Shown here: positions 54,392 to 63,440 of the stretch, in pieces
How positions within the stretch are numbered: position 1 is the stretch's first letter
How the letters are laid out: every line of letters begins with the position of its first letter
Assembly: GCF_002812805.1 (NCBI RefSeq)
Contig: NZ_NMUM01000044.1
Span: 186,001 to 250,000, forward strand
Source of the DNA: Microbacterium lacus
GTDB lineage: Bacteria; Actinomycetota; Actinomycetes; Actinomycetales; Microbacteriaceae
DNA length: 64,000 nucleotides
Direction: 5' to 3'
Notes under the pieces: model-generated
What the model saw: the letters and a program-made list of their open reading frames with translations, nothing else
What the model was told of the DNA's origin: nothing
Database searches by the model: none
Translations under genes and position numbers: made by a program

Positions 54392-55618
54392 GTGAGCGTT
54401 GCAGCACGCCGGGTGGCGTTGGTGTGCGACTACTCGCTCGACTACCTGGGCGGTGCGCAGAGCGCGTTCCTGGACGAAGCGCGTCTTCTGCGCGATCGCG
54501 GACACGAGGTCGTCGTCGTCGCCCCCGCCTCGCGCCGCGCGGACGGGGGAGCCCTGCGCCGCTGGCAGGACGAGGGTGGTGACGTGATCGCCGTGCGAGC
54601 CTGGGTGACGCTGCCGGGTGTCCAGCTCCCGGTGATCCGCAACACCCAACGCCTGCGGACCCGGTTGGCGGATGAGTTCGCGGAACGCGACATCGACGTC
54701 GTGCATGTCCACTCCGAATTCGGGCTCTCGGCTGGTGCCGTCTCGGTCGCGCGGGCTCGAGGCATCCGCACCGTCCAGACCGTGCACACGTTCTTCTGGC
54801 GCGCGGATATGCCTCAGGGATTCGGCCGGGTGCTCGGCGCCACGGTCCGTGCTTTCGGGCGGTGGCTCCGCGGATTTCCCACAACGCGCGCGGAACTCGC
54901 TCCGGCCCCCGTCGATTCGGCGCTGCGCAACCTGACACTCTCGCTCGCCCTGCGGGTGGACGTCGTCGTCTCACCCTCCGCCCACCAGGCCGAAAGACTT
55001 CGTGACGCGGGAGTGCGGACGGTGCGGGTCGTGCCGAACGCCGTTACGCCCGGACCCGTCGGCGAGCCGCTGACCGAGGTCGGCCCGCCGCTGCGCATCC
55101 TCTGGGTCGGCCGATTAGTTGCCGAAAAGCGCCTGATCGAATGGATCGACGCCGTGGTGCAGACCGCCGCCGTGGTGAATCCCGGCAGCTTCGAAGTCGA
55201 GATCGTGGGCGAGGGTCCGTTGCGGGCCGCCGCGGAGCAACGCGTCGATGACGCTCCGGTGCGATTCCTCGGGCGCCTGCCACGCGAGGCGGTGCAGGAG
55301 CGGATGCGTGCGGCCCATCTCATCGCCCTGACGTCGTTCGGGTTCGACAATCAGCCGGTCACCATCGTCGAGGCCCTCGAGGCTCGGCGGGGGATCTTCT
55401 ACGTCGACCCCGCGTTGACGGAGGGTACGGAGCTATCGGGCATCCGTGCGTCAGGCCCCGACGTTCGCGCTATCGCGCAACTGCTGACGACGCTGGTGCG
55501 CGACCCGCGCCCGGTGCTCGAGGCATCCGCTCGCGCGGCCGAGGCTGCGCGCGAGTTCGACCCGGTGCTGCACGTCGCCCGCATCATCGACGCCTACTCG
55601 GCAACCCCCGCGCTCTGA
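54392..55618 (+). CDS. GT4-family glycosyltransferase
   Basis: 408 aa. GT-B fold like its neighbour but only distantly related: VCDYSLDYLGGAQSAFLDEARLLRDRGHEVVVVAP, VVHVHSEFGLSAGA, TVHTFFWRADMP, then RILWVGRLVAEKRLIEWIDAV, VEIVGEGPLR, RFLGRLPREAVQERM and a C-terminal LTSFGFDNQPVTIVEALEARRG. GTG start 9 nt after the upstream gene, so the two are probably co-expressed in envelope polysaccharide or glycolipid synthesis. Confidence 0.87.
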   Translation: MSVAARRVALVCDYSLDYLGGAQSAFLDEARLLRDRGHEVVVVAPASRRADGGALRRWQDEGGDVIAVRAWVTLPGVQLPVIRNTQRLRTRLADEFAERDIDVVHVHSEFGLSAGAVSVARARGIRTVQTVHTFFWRADMPQGFGRVLGATVRAFGRWLRGFPTTRAELAPAPVDSALRNLTLSLALRVDVVVSPSAHQAERLRDAGVRTVRVVPNAVTPGPVGEPLTEVGPPLRILWVGRLVAEKRLIEWIDAVVQTAAVVNPGSFEVEIVGEGPLRAAAEQRVDDAPVRFLGRLPREAVQERMRAAHLIALTSFGFDNQPVTIVEALEARRGIFYVDPALTEGTELSGIRASGPDVRAIAQLLTTLVRDPRPVLEASARAAEAAREFDPVLHVARIIDAYSATPAL

Positions 55619-55637
55619 GTCCGCGCGGCGATGCCCG

Positions 55638-55754
55638 TCACGGCAGACGCGAACAATCGATGGGTGTCGCGCGATAGCCATCGCGCAGAACGGCCACCAC
55701 GGTGGCGGTGAAACCGACGACGGACAGTGCGGCGAAAAGGATGAAAAGGACCAT
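55638..55754 (-). CDS. 38-residue single-span membrane microprotein
   Basis: 38 aa: MVLFILFAALSVVGFTATVV is a transmembrane helix followed by AVLRDGYRATPIDCSRLP. Short homologues with a conserved RDGYR-type tail occur in Microbacteriaceae as far as I recall. The ATG at 55754 has TAGCTT 7 nt upstream on the minus strand. It is divergent from the GlxA-like regulator with a shared palindromic region. Function unknown. Confidence 0.7.
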   Translation of the reverse strand: MVLFILFAALSVVGFTATVVAVLRDGYRATPIDCSRLP

Positions 55755-55767
55755 GGCAGAAAAGCTA
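55755..55767 (-). promoter_or_regulatory. Leaderless-type -10 box for the 38-residue membrane protein
   Basis: On the minus strand TAGCTT (55762-55767), 7 nt before the ATG at 55754. Confidence 0.45.
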
Positions 55768-55791
55768 CGGGGATTGTTATTTCGCCACGAG

Positions 55792-55826
55792 TGGCAGGAA
55801 AGACGTGTATCGTATGAATCCTGCCA
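55792..55826. promoter_or_regulatory. Inverted repeat TGGCAGGA...TCCTGCCA upstream of the GlxA-like gene
   Basis: Perfect 8-nt arms (55792-55799 and 55819-55826). TGGCAGGAAA is close to the AdpA site TGGCSNGWWY known from Streptomyces, and the adjacent gene encodes an AdpA-like regulator, so autoregulation is plausible. Confidence 0.55.
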
Positions 55827-55851
55827 GCGTGAGTGAGCCCCCAGGAGTGCC

Positions 55852-56850
55852 ATGAAGACCGTCGCCGTGATCGTCCAGGACGGGTTCGCTCCCTTCGAGT
55901 TCGGTGTCGCCTGCGAAGCCTTCGGTCTCGATCGCTCCGACGACGGGGTGCCGAACTTCGACTTTCGGGTCGTCACTCCTGACCCGGGGGCGGTCGCATC
56001 CAGCATCGGATTCTCGATCAATGTCGTGGCCGACCTGTCGTTCGCAGACGAGGCTGATCTTGTCATCGTGTGCCCCGTTCCCCGGCGAACGTGGGGCGCC
56101 GTCGATCCGCGCGTCCTGGACGTCGTCCGTCGCGCCGCTGACCGGGACGCGTGGCTGCTCAGTGTGTGCAGCGGATCGTTCGTCCTCGCGGCGGCCGGTG
56201 TGCTGAACGGTGGCCGGGCCACGACCCACTGGCGCTACGCAGACACGATGGCGGCGATGTACCCCGCGATCGACGTCGATCCGGACGTGCTCTACGTGCA
56301 GGATGGTCGGATCATCACGAGCGCCGGTACCGCGGCGGGCCTCGATGCCTGCCTGCACCTCTTGCGGATCGAGCTCGGAGCCGAGCTGACGAACATCATC
56401 GCCCGGCGCATGGTCGTGCCCCCGCAGCGCGACGGCGGGCAGGCGCAGTTCATCGCGCAGCCGTTGCCCGAGGCAGCGTCCCTCTCACTGTCGCCGGTGA
56501 CGGACTGGATGCTCGAGAACCTGAGGCACGATCTGAGTGTCGAGGACCTCGCGGCACGCGCGCACATGTCGCCGCGCACGTTCGCGCGTCGGTTCAAGGC
56601 CGACCTCGGCACGACTCCCGCGGCCTGGCTCGCGCGGCAGCGCATCATCCACGCTCAGCGCCTGCTCGAGACGACAGACCTCGCTCTCGACCGCGTCGCA
56701 TACGAGTGCGGGTTCGGCTCGGCGGCTGTCCTACGGCAGAACTTCGCGCGGGTGCTCGGCACGACGCCGACCGCGTATCGCTCGACGTTCAGCTGCGCGA
56801 CCGATGTCGCGGGGATGCCCGAGCCCGTCCTCGCGGGGTCCACCACCTGA
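55852..56850 (+). CDS. GlxA/AdpA-like AraC-family regulator with DJ-1/PfpI domain
   Basis: 332 aa. N-terminal DJ-1/PfpI-like domain (1-185): KTVAVIVQDGFAPFEFGVACEAFG and the nucleophile-elbow-like SVCSGSFVLAAAGVL. C-terminal AraC HTH pair (about 215-315): LSVEDLAARAHMSPRTFARRFKADLGTTPAAWL and the second helix LALDRVAYECGFGSAAVLRQNFARVLGTTPTAYR. CCAGGAG ribosome site before the ATG. In streptomycetes AdpA regulates development and secondary metabolism; here the targets are unknown. Confidence 0.9.
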   Translation: MKTVAVIVQDGFAPFEFGVACEAFGLDRSDDGVPNFDFRVVTPDPGAVASSIGFSINVVADLSFADEADLVIVCPVPRRTWGAVDPRVLDVVRRAADRDAWLLSVCSGSFVLAAAGVLNGGRATTHWRYADTMAAMYPAIDVDPDVLYVQDGRIITSAGTAAGLDACLHLLRIELGAELTNIIARRMVVPPQRDGGQAQFIAQPLPEAASLSLSPVTDWMLENLRHDLSVEDLAARAHMSPRTFARRFKADLGTTPAAWLARQRIIHAQRLLETTDLALDRVAYECGFGSAAVLRQNFARVLGTTPTAYRSTFSCATDVAGMPEPVLAGSTT

Positions 56851-56894
56851 ACTTCTGGTGGTGTGTCTTGTTGTCCTGACGGAGCCCTGATAAA

Positions 56895-56915
56895 CTTGAG
56901 TCCATCAGGCTCAAG
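56895..56915. promoter_or_regulatory. HAIR element (HspR box) upstream of clpB
   Basis: CTTGAGT-N7-GCTCAAG, one mismatch to the HspR consensus; extended arms AAACTTGAG/CTCAAGTTT are perfect. 30 nt before the clpB start. Confidence 0.9.
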
Positions 56916-56944
56916 TTTCTGAGCCACAGGATTGAGGAGACACC

Positions 56945-59155
56945 ATGAACGCCACGCCACAGCCGGGGCAGGACGAGCAGCAAAGCCCTCTCGAGCAGTT
57001 CGGCATCAACCTCACCGACCGCGCCCGTCAGGGCAAGCTCGATCCCGTGATCGGCCGCGACGCCGAGATCCGACGCGTCAGCCAGGTGCTCACGCGTCGC
57101 ACCAAGAACAACCCCGTCCTCATCGGCGAGCCCGGCGTCGGCAAGACCGCCGTCGTCGAGGGGCTCGCGCAGCGCATCGTCGCGGGTGACGTCGCCGACT
57201 CGCTGCGTGACAAAGAGCTCGTCAGCCTCGACATCTCGGCGCTCGTCGCCGGCGCGATGTACCGCGGCCAGTTCGAAGAGCGCCTGAAGAGCGTCCTGAA
57301 AGAAATCACCGAGTCAGATGGGCGCATCATCACGTTCATCGACGAACTGCACGTGCTGATGGGCGCGGGCGGGGGAGAGGGTTCGGTTGCGGCTTCCAAC
57401 ATGCTCAAGCCGATGCTCGCCCGCGGTGAGCTGCGCATGATCGGCGCCACCACGCTCAACGAGTATCGCGAATTCATCGAGAAGGATGCCGCGCTCGAGC
57501 GCCGCTTCCAGCAGGTCTATGTCGGCGAGCCGACGGTCGAAGACACCATCGCCATCCTGCGCGGACTAAAGGAGCGCTATGAGGCGCACCACAAGGTCGC
57601 GATCGCGGATGCGGCGCTCGTCGCCGCCGCGAGCCTGTCGAACCGATACATCCCGAGTCGTCAGCTGCCGGACAAGGCGATCGACCTGATCGATGAGGCC
57701 GCGTCGCGCCTGCGCATGGAGATCGACTCTGCGCCGCTCGAGATCGACGAACTGCGTCGGCACGTCGATCGGCTGAAGCTCGAAGAGATGGCGCTGAAGA
57801 AGGAGAAGGACGAGGCATCCAAGGAACGCCTCGGCAAGCTCCGCACCGACCTGGCGTCGCAGCAAGAGCGCCTCGGCGAACTGCAGGGGCGTTGGGAGCG
57901 CGAGCGCGCGTCGCTCAACCGTGTCGGTGACCTCAAGACGCGGCTCGACGCCGCGCGCGTCGAGGCCGAGCGCGCACAGCGCGAGGGCAACCTCGAACGC
58001 GCATCTCGGCTGCTCTACGCCGATATCCCGGCGCTCGAGCGCCAACTCATGGAGGCCGAGCGCGCCGAGTCGACCGAGGAGCGGATGGTGGGCGACCAGG
58101 TCACAGATGAGGACATTGCATCGGTCATCGCGGCCTGGACGGGGATCCCCGTGGGGCGCCTGTTGCAGGGCGAGACCGAGAAGCTGCTGCACCTCGAGGC
58201 GGAGCTCGGCAAGCGCCTGATCGGTCAGAAGGATGCGGTCAAGGCGGTCTCGGACGCGGTTCGCCGCTCGCGGGCGGGTATCAGCGACCCGGCCCGGCCG
58301 ACCGGCTCCTTTCTCTTCCTCGGCCCGACGGGTGTCGGCAAGACCGAGCTCGCCAAGGCGCTCGCCGCGTTCCTCTTCGACGACGAGCACGCCATGGTGC
58401 GGATCGATATGTCGGAGTACGGCGAGAAGCACTCCGTGTCGCGCCTCGTCGGCGCCCCTCCGGGCTACATCGGCTACGAGCAGGGCGGCCAGTTGACCGA
58501 GGCCGTACGTCGACGCCCCTACAGCGTGGTGCTTCTGGATGAGGTCGAGAAGGCGCATCCCGAGGTCTTCGACGTGCTGTTGCAGGTCATGGACGACGGG
58601 CGGCTGACGGATGGTCAGGGTCGCACGGTCGACTTCAAGAACGTGATTCTGATCCTCACCTCGAACCTGGGCTCGCCGATCCTGATCGACCCGACCCTGT
58701 CGATCGAGCAGAAGCGCGACGCCGTGCAGGGGCTCGTGCGCCAGGCCTTCAAGCCCGAGTTCATCAACCGTCTCGACGACATCGTCATCTTCCAGGCCCT
58801 CACGCAGGACGACCTCGCGCAGATCGTCGAACTCTCGGTCGACGCCCTGCAGCGGCGCCTGCACGAGCGCCGGCTCACCCTCGCGGTGACGCCGGATGCC
58901 CGGGCCTGGCTGGCCGAGCGCGGGTACGACCCCGCGTTCGGTGCGCGACCATTGCGCCGACTCATCCAATCCGAGATTCAGGACCGCCTTGCGATGGCGA
59001 TCCTGGCGGGCGGGGTACGCGACGGCGACACGGTGCGGGTGGATGTCGCGGCGGATGGTTCGTCGCTCGTGCTGACGAGCGCAGGCCCGACCGCGCCGAC
59101 GGCGCCCGATGCATCCGATGACGACGTGATCGAGGCCGAGCTTCTCGACGACTGA
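56945..59155 (+). CDS. clpB: ClpB-type disaggregase lacking the N-terminal domain
   Basis: 736 aa, against about 860 for full ClpB. It begins with a ~20-residue Gln-rich stretch and goes straight to [22 protein letters not shown], so the two Clp_N repeats are missing. NBD1 has Walker [11 protein letters not shown], the middle coiled coil (about 265-380) is short, and NBD2 has [15 protein letters not shown], followed by [24 protein letters not shown]. The acidic tail ends in [15 protein letters not shown] site before the ATG, and a near-perfect HspR box upstream, so it is part of the DnaK-ClpB disaggregation system. Confidence 0.93.
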   Translation: MNATPQPGQDEQQSPLEQFGINLTDRARQGKLDPVIGRDAEIRRVSQVLTRRTKNNPVLIGEPGVGKTAVVEGLAQRIVAGDVADSLRDKELVSLDISALVAGAMYRGQFEERLKSVLKEITESDGRIITFIDELHVLMGAGGGEGSVAASNMLKPMLARGELRMIGATTLNEYREFIEKDAALERRFQQVYVGEPTVEDTIAILRGLKERYEAHHKVAIADAALVAAASLSNRYIPSRQLPDKAIDLIDEAASRLRMEIDSAPLEIDELRRHVDRLKLEEMALKKEKDEASKERLGKLRTDLASQQERLGELQGRWERERASLNRVGDLKTRLDAARVEAERAQREGNLERASRLLYADIPALERQLMEAERAESTEERMVGDQVTDEDIASVIAAWTGIPVGRLLQGETEKLLHLEAELGKRLIGQKDAVKAVSDAVRRSRAGISDPARPTGSFLFLGPTGVGKTELAKALAAFLFDDEHAMVRIDMSEYGEKHSVSRLVGAPPGYIGYEQGGQLTEAVRRRPYSVVLLDEVEKAHPEVFDVLLQVMDDGRLTDGQGRTVDFKNVILILTSNLGSPILIDPTLSIEQKRDAVQGLVRQAFKPEFINRLDDIVIFQALTQDDLAQIVELSVDALQRRLHERRLTLAVTPDARAWLAERGYDPAFGARPLRRLIQSEIQDRLAMAILAGGVRDGDTVRVDVAADGSSLVLTSAGPTAPTAPDASDDDVIEAELLDD

Positions 59156-59174
59156 CCGCGTACCTCCCGCTCAC

Positions 59175-59241
59175 CGAAACACCCCATTTGCGCCGAAACA
59201 CCTCACGACACGGGGTGTCTCGACGCACGATGGGTGTTTCG
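59175..59241. repeat. Nested inverted repeats with the word CGAAACACC
   Basis: Word at 59175 and 59194 (direct) and inverted, imperfectly at 59214-59222 and well at 59230-59241. Stem CGAAACACCCCAT/ATGGGTGTTTCG has one bulge. It lies between clpB and the UbiA-like gene. Confidence 0.75.
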
Positions 59242-59278
59242 CCGAGATCGGGGTGGGAGGGGCGGTGCGAGCGGCGGA

Positions 59279-59291
59279 TAGGGTTGCGGGC
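59279..59291 (+). promoter_or_regulatory. Leaderless-type -10 box for the UbiA-like gene
   Basis: TAGGGT at 59279-59284, 7 nt before the ATG at 59292. Confidence 0.5.
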
Positions 59292-60134
59292 ATGCGCGCC
59301 GTCTTCGCCCTCTGGCGCTCGACCCATCCCGGTCCGACGCTCGTCGTCACCGCTCTATCGCTCGGTTTGGGCATAGCGGCGGGCCTGGATGCCTGGCGCG
59401 GCGCGGTGCTCGTGATCTCGGTCTTCTTCGGGCAGCTCTCTATCGGGCTCTCGAACGATGCGATCGACAGTGACCGCGATCGCCGCGTCGGGCGCACCGA
59501 CAAGCCGATCGCCCGCGGGGATGTCTCGCTCCGCGCGGCCTGGATCGCGGCGATCACCACCGTCGTCATCGCCCTCGGGCTTTCGGCGGTGCTCGGACTC
59601 GGGATGCTGGGGGCGCACGCCGTTTTTCTCGGCTCCGCTTGGGCGTACAACGCGGGGCTGAAGTCCACCGCGATCTCGATCGTTCCATTCCTCGTGAGTT
59701 TCGGCCTCCTGCCTTCGCTCGCGACACTTTCTGCGCCGGAGCCCGCGATCGCCGCGTGGTGGGCGACGCTCGCGGGCGCGGTGCTCGGTGCGGCCGTACA
59801 CCTGACGAATGTGTTGCCGGATCTGGACGACGACCGAGCAACCGGTGTCCGCGGGTTTCCGCACCGGCTCGGAGCGCGGTGGTCGGCGGTCCTCGCGGCG
59901 GCGGGAATCGTCGCCGGAGCCATTGCCGTCGTGTGGGGATCTGTGGACGGAGACATCGACCGTGTCGGCGTGCTGACCTGGGTGTTCGTGGCCCTCGTGA
60001 TCACCGCGGCGATCGCCACCATTGTCCTCGCCCTCAACCGCGCGCCGGGTCGGTTGCTGTTCCGACTGGTGATGTCGGCAGCGCTCATCCTGGCCCTGCA
60101 ACTCGTCCTTTCGGGCGGTGGATTGGCCGGCTGA
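59292..60134 (+). CDS. UbiA-family prenyltransferase
   Basis: 280 aa, eight to nine hydrophobic segments. Both prenyl-diphosphate/Mg binding motifs are present: LSNDAIDSDRDRRVGRTDKP (NDxxDxxxD type) near residue 55, and LTNVLPDLDDDRATGVRGFP near residue 180. It attaches an isoprenoid chain to an aromatic or other acceptor. The gene is convergent with the FAD monooxygenase of the type III PKS cluster, 17 nt between the stops, so it may modify the PKS product; menaquinone or heme-type roles remain possible. Confidence 0.85.
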   Translation: MRAVFALWRSTHPGPTLVVTALSLGLGIAAGLDAWRGAVLVISVFFGQLSIGLSNDAIDSDRDRRVGRTDKPIARGDVSLRAAWIAAITTVVIALGLSAVLGLGMLGAHAVFLGSAWAYNAGLKSTAISIVPFLVSFGLLPSLATLSAPEPAIAAWWATLAGAVLGAAVHLTNVLPDLDDDRATGVRGFPHRLGARWSAVLAAAGIVAGAIAVVWGSVDGDIDRVGVLTWVFVALVITAAIATIVLALNRAPGRLLFRLVMSAALILALQLVLSGGGLAG

Positions 60135-60151
60135 AGAATGGTGGCGTGAAC

Positions 60152-61321
60152 CTAAGACCGCGCCGCGGGATCGAAGTCCATGGCGTACGCCCGTGCCAGC
60201 ACGTCTCCGCACTTCCCCCCGAGGGCCAGGCGGACCGCGGTGCGACGCACGCGATCGGGCACACCCGTCAACGCACGCCCGAGTACCGTGTTAGCCGCCG
60301 CGATGCGGCCCGAGAGGACCGCGGCCGCCAGCCGACTTCGCTCCCACCGCGCGAGCTCGGTCTCGGGTGCGGCGCCCTCCCGGACCCACCGGGCGAGCAG
60401 GGGCGCGAGCGTGGCGGCGTCGACCAGCCCGAGATTCATGCCTTGGCCACCGATGGGACTCACCTCGTGTGCCGCGTCTCCGATCGCGAAGACCCGGCCC
60501 GCGCGCATCGCCGGCACGAGCGCCCGGCGAACCCCGAAGGACGTTGCCCACGTGATCGACTCCGCGCCGCGCTCGGTGCCCATCCGGCGCGCGACGATGG
60601 AGCGGAGGCGGTCGGTGGCGGCATCTCCCGCCTCGACCCCGCCCGATTCCACCCATGCTACGTACCGGCGCATCCCGCCGGGCAACGGGAACGACTCGAG
60701 CACCCCGTCCGCCTCGAGCCGGACGATCGCCGAGTCGCCGTCATCGCTCGTGTCCGAAGCATCCGTCATCAGATAGCGGTCGGGATAGTTCCGCGTGCGT
60801 ACGGCACCGGTCAGAGGACTGATCGCGCGGCCTCGAGACCCGGTGGCGATCACGACGAGTGGTGTGTGCTCGATCACCGTCGCGCCGTCGCGGTCGCGAA
60901 GTTCCACGTCGACCCCGGACGCTCCCGTCTGAGCAACACGTGTTGCCGTCACCCCGCGGCGCACGTCGGGCGCACCCCAGAAGTCCGCCGTCGCGGCGAG
61001 CGCGGCCTCGGTCGCGTGCTGGGGGAGTGTGGCGACGTACGGATGCCTCGAGCGCAGCCGATCGAAGTGGACGCTGCCGAGCCGTCGCCCCTGCGCCGTC
61101 GCAACGCCGGTCCGTGCGCGTCGCGCGTCGGCGAGCAGCCGCTCCGTCGCGCCCGAATCCTCGAGGACGCTGAGCGCCGCGGCGTGCAGCCCGACCGCTC
61201 GCGTCCCGGCCGAGGGATTCTCGCGACCATCGATCATCGAGGCCGTGACCCCCAGTCGCGCGAGTTCGGCCGCGACCATCACGCCCACCGGGCCGGCACC
61301 GACCACGATCACATCGCTCAT
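60152..61321 (-). CDS. FAD-dependent aromatic monooxygenase (PKS tailoring)
   Basis: 389 aa. FAD-binding_3-type: VIVVGAGPVGVMVAAELARLG at the N-terminus, the GD motif GRVFAIGDAAHEVSPIGGQGMNLGLVDA near the C-terminal third. Class A flavin hydroxylase. ATG overlaps the methyltransferase stop (ATGA). Third gene of PKS-MT-monooxygenase; the order parallels the Streptomyces griseus srsABC set that makes phenolic lipid quinones, so ring hydroxylation of an alkylresorcinol-like product is likely (inference). Confidence 0.88.
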   Translation of the reverse strand: MSDVIVVGAGPVGVMVAAELARLGVTASMIDGRENPSAGTRAVGLHAAALSVLEDSGATERLLADARRARTGVATAQGRRLGSVHFDRLRSRHPYVATLPQHATEAALAATADFWGAPDVRRGVTATRVAQTGASGVDVELRDRDGATVIEHTPLVVIATGSRGRAISPLTGAVRTRNYPDRYLMTDASDTSDDGDSAIVRLEADGVLESFPLPGGMRRYVAWVESGGVEAGDAATDRLRSIVARRMGTERGAESITWATSFGVRRALVPAMRAGRVFAIGDAAHEVSPIGGQGMNLGLVDAATLAPLLARWVREGAAPETELARWERSRLAAAVLSGRIAAANTVLGRALTGVPDRVRRTAVRLALGGKCGDVLARAYAMDFDPAARS

Positions 61322-62043
61322 GTCGTGAGGTCCTGCACGGCGATGAGGCGGAACGGGGCGGGGCGCTCGACTCGCCATCCGTCCGGCATCAGCTCGGCCA
61401 GTTCGGCGGGGGTCCAGCTGCGCCTGATCGAGCGCAGGCCGTCGGTGCGGAGGAAGCTGCCCGGAGCGAGCGGCGTGATGCCGACGGCGTAGGCCGCGTA
61501 GGCGAGGCGCGAGCGGGCGATGTCCGAGTGCAGGGCCAGCCGGGTGGCGAGACGCCCCGAGTCCTCGAGCACCGTTCGTAGGTCCGCCGGAGTGAGGTGA
61601 TGCATGACGTGGCTCGAGACCACGACGTCGAAACGCTCGCCCGAATCGGCGAGGCGCGTGCTGTCGGTCAGCCGGTATTCAACGCCCCGCACCGGGTTGG
61701 CGGCGCGGGCGACGGCCACGCTCCGGTCGTCGGGATCGATTCCCATGCCGCTCACGTCGAACCCGTCCGCTCGCGCGCGCGCGACAAGCCGGCGCAGCAC
61801 GTCGCCTCCGCCGCAGCCGATGTCGAGGAGCCGCGCCGGCCCCGGTGCCGCGGCCAGTGCTGGGCGCACTCGCTCGCGATAAACGGTGCCCCAGGCGGCG
61901 ATCAGCCGGTTCACGAGGGTGAAGCGCTCCAGCGTTCTGCGCAGCCGATCGGGGGCGCAGTCCGGGTCGTCCATGAGTTCACGCAGATCCTCCGCGCGCG
62001 TGGCGAGGGTTGCTCGGCCGCTCCGCACCGTCTGAGCTCTCAT
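61318..62043 (-). CDS. Class I SAM-dependent methyltransferase
   Basis: 241 aa. SAM motif I LLDIGCGGGDVLRRLVARA, motif II region FDVVVSSHVMHHLTP. A helical N-terminal cap (about 1-60). ATGA overlap with the monooxygenase and 52 nt behind the PKS, so it is part of the same operon. Likely acts on the polyketide ring; O- or C-methylation cannot be told. It is of the soluble class I type. Confidence 0.87.
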   Translation of the reverse strand: MRAQTVRSGRATLATRAEDLRELMDDPDCAPDRLRRTLERFTLVNRLIAAWGTVYRERVRPALAAAPGPARLLDIGCGGGDVLRRLVARARADGFDVSGMGIDPDDRSVAVARAANPVRGVEYRLTDSTRLADSGERFDVVVSSHVMHHLTPADLRTVLEDSGRLATRLALHSDIARSRLAYAAYAVGITPLAPGSFLRTDGLRSIRRSWTPAELAELMPDGWRVERPAPFRLIAVQDLTT

Positions 62044-62103
62044 CTCACATCCGTCATCGCAGCGCCCTCATCGCAGAGCCGTCATCGCAGAGCCGTCATC
62101 GCA
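62044..62103. repeat. Short tandem repeats around the PKS stop codon
   Basis: Four or so copies of a 14-nt unit with core GTCATCGCAGAGCC, running from the PKS-methyltransferase gap into the last PKS codons. Confidence 0.65.
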
Positions 62104-63292
62104 CGGCGACCGGCTCGGGTTCGCGTTCCAGCTCGACCGGATCGTCAGCGCCGACCGCGTCCACCCCTGCCGCCGCCGTCTCCACCCCTGCCGCCGCGGG
62201 CACGCGCGCGGTGAGCAGCGCGGACTCGACGGTCAGGCCGGGCCCGAAGGCGACGCCGATCGCGCGCGATCCATCGGCGAGAGCCGGGTCTTCGAGCATC
62301 CGCGCCATGATGAACAGCACCGTTGCGGACGACATGTTGCCGAAGCGGCGCAGAACATCGCGCGAGAGCTCCAGAGCATCCGCGGGCAGCTCCAGCGCAG
62401 CCTCGAATCGGTCCAGGATGCGTCGGCCCCCGGGATGCACGAGCCAGCGATCGACGTGCCCCGAGCGGCTGAGGATGGGGGCGAGTGCATCGCGCACCTC
62501 ACGCCCGACGATGCGCGGAACCTCTGCGGTGAGCGTCATCTCGAACCCGTCGTCGCCGATGATCCAGCGCATATCGTCTTCGCCCTCGCTCGTCAGGGCC
62601 GTTGCGAAACCCTCGAGCTCGAGGCTCGGAGCGTCGAGTGAGGGCTGTGCAGACACCACGGCCGCGGCAGCGCCGTCGGCGAAGACCGCAGACGCGACGA
62701 TCTGCTCGGGGTCGGCCGATGCGCGCAGGTGGATGCTGCAGATCTCACCGCACACGACCAGAACGACAGCGTTCGGGTCGGCGGCGCAGATGCGCGCCGC
62801 CTGGCGGAGTGCCGGGAACGCCGCGGCGCAGCCGACGAACCCCAGGTGGTCACGCTCGACCGTGGTGCGCAGCCCGAGGTCTCGCACGAGTCGGTAGTCG
62901 GGGCCCGGGGCGTAGAAGCCGGTGCACGACGCCGTCACGACGTGCGTGATCGCGGATGCCTCGACATCCGCTCGCGCCAGAGCATCACGCGCCGCCCGCT
63001 CGAAGAGCGGCGGAGCCTCGCGGCGATACACGTCATTGCGCGTTCCCGTCAGCGGCGAGAGCACCTGCCGGGTATCGGCGTCGAGGAATGCCGACGGTTC
63101 GGCGGAGTGCTCGGCGAGCTCGGCCAGAACCGTGTGCCGGGTGTCGATGGCCGACTGATCGAACGCCGCGCCGATCAGGCGTGCCGTCAATCTCTCGACA
63201 CCGGGCTGGGCGAGAAAGAGGTCGCGTACCGCAGTTTGCGGCAGAACGGGGGTCGGAACGGCCGTGCCGATGCCGAGGATGTGGGCGGGCAT
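62096..63292 (-). CDS. Type III polyketide synthase (chalcone/stilbene synthase superfamily)
   Basis: 398 aa. Catalytic triad in the expected contexts: Cys 123 (TASCTGFYAPGPD), His 286 (WLVHPGGRRILD) and Asn 319 (RRFGNMSSATVLF). The C-terminal GVAFGPGLTVES loop is kept. The last ~30 residues are a repetitive Ala/Glu/Pro tail not usual in the family. Condenses malonyl units on an acyl starter, giving alkylpyrones, resorcinols or naphthols. First gene of a three-gene operon with tailoring enzymes. Confidence 0.93.
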   Translation of the reverse strand: MPAHILGIGTAVPTPVLPQTAVRDLFLAQPGVERLTARLIGAAFDQSAIDTRHTVLAELAEHSAEPSAFLDADTRQVLSPLTGTRNDVYRREAPPLFERAARDALARADVEASAITHVVTASCTGFYAPGPDYRLVRDLGLRTTVERDHLGFVGCAAAFPALRQAARICAADPNAVVLVVCGEICSIHLRASADPEQIVASAVFADGAAAAVVSAQPSLDAPSLELEGFATALTSEGEDDMRWIIGDDGFEMTLTAEVPRIVGREVRDALAPILSRSGHVDRWLVHPGGRRILDRFEAALELPADALELSRDVLRRFGNMSSATVLFIMARMLEDPALADGSRAIGVAFGPGLTVESALLTARVPAAAGVETAAAGVDAVGADDPVELEREPEPVAVR

Positions 63293-63440
63293 GTCTCAGA
63301 GTAACCAGCCCCGGGATGCCGAGGGCCCGGGGTTGACAGCTGAGTCTGCTGATGCGACCGGGTCTGGACAGTCACGTCGATGAGGAGGAGCCTGGAGGCG
63401 GACGTGCGCTGACGGGTGCGCACGGGTACGAGGAGGACAC

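Noticed and set aside
57566..58969. 467-codon open frame opposite clpB
   Set aside because: Antisense shadow of a well supported gene, no start signal or domain.
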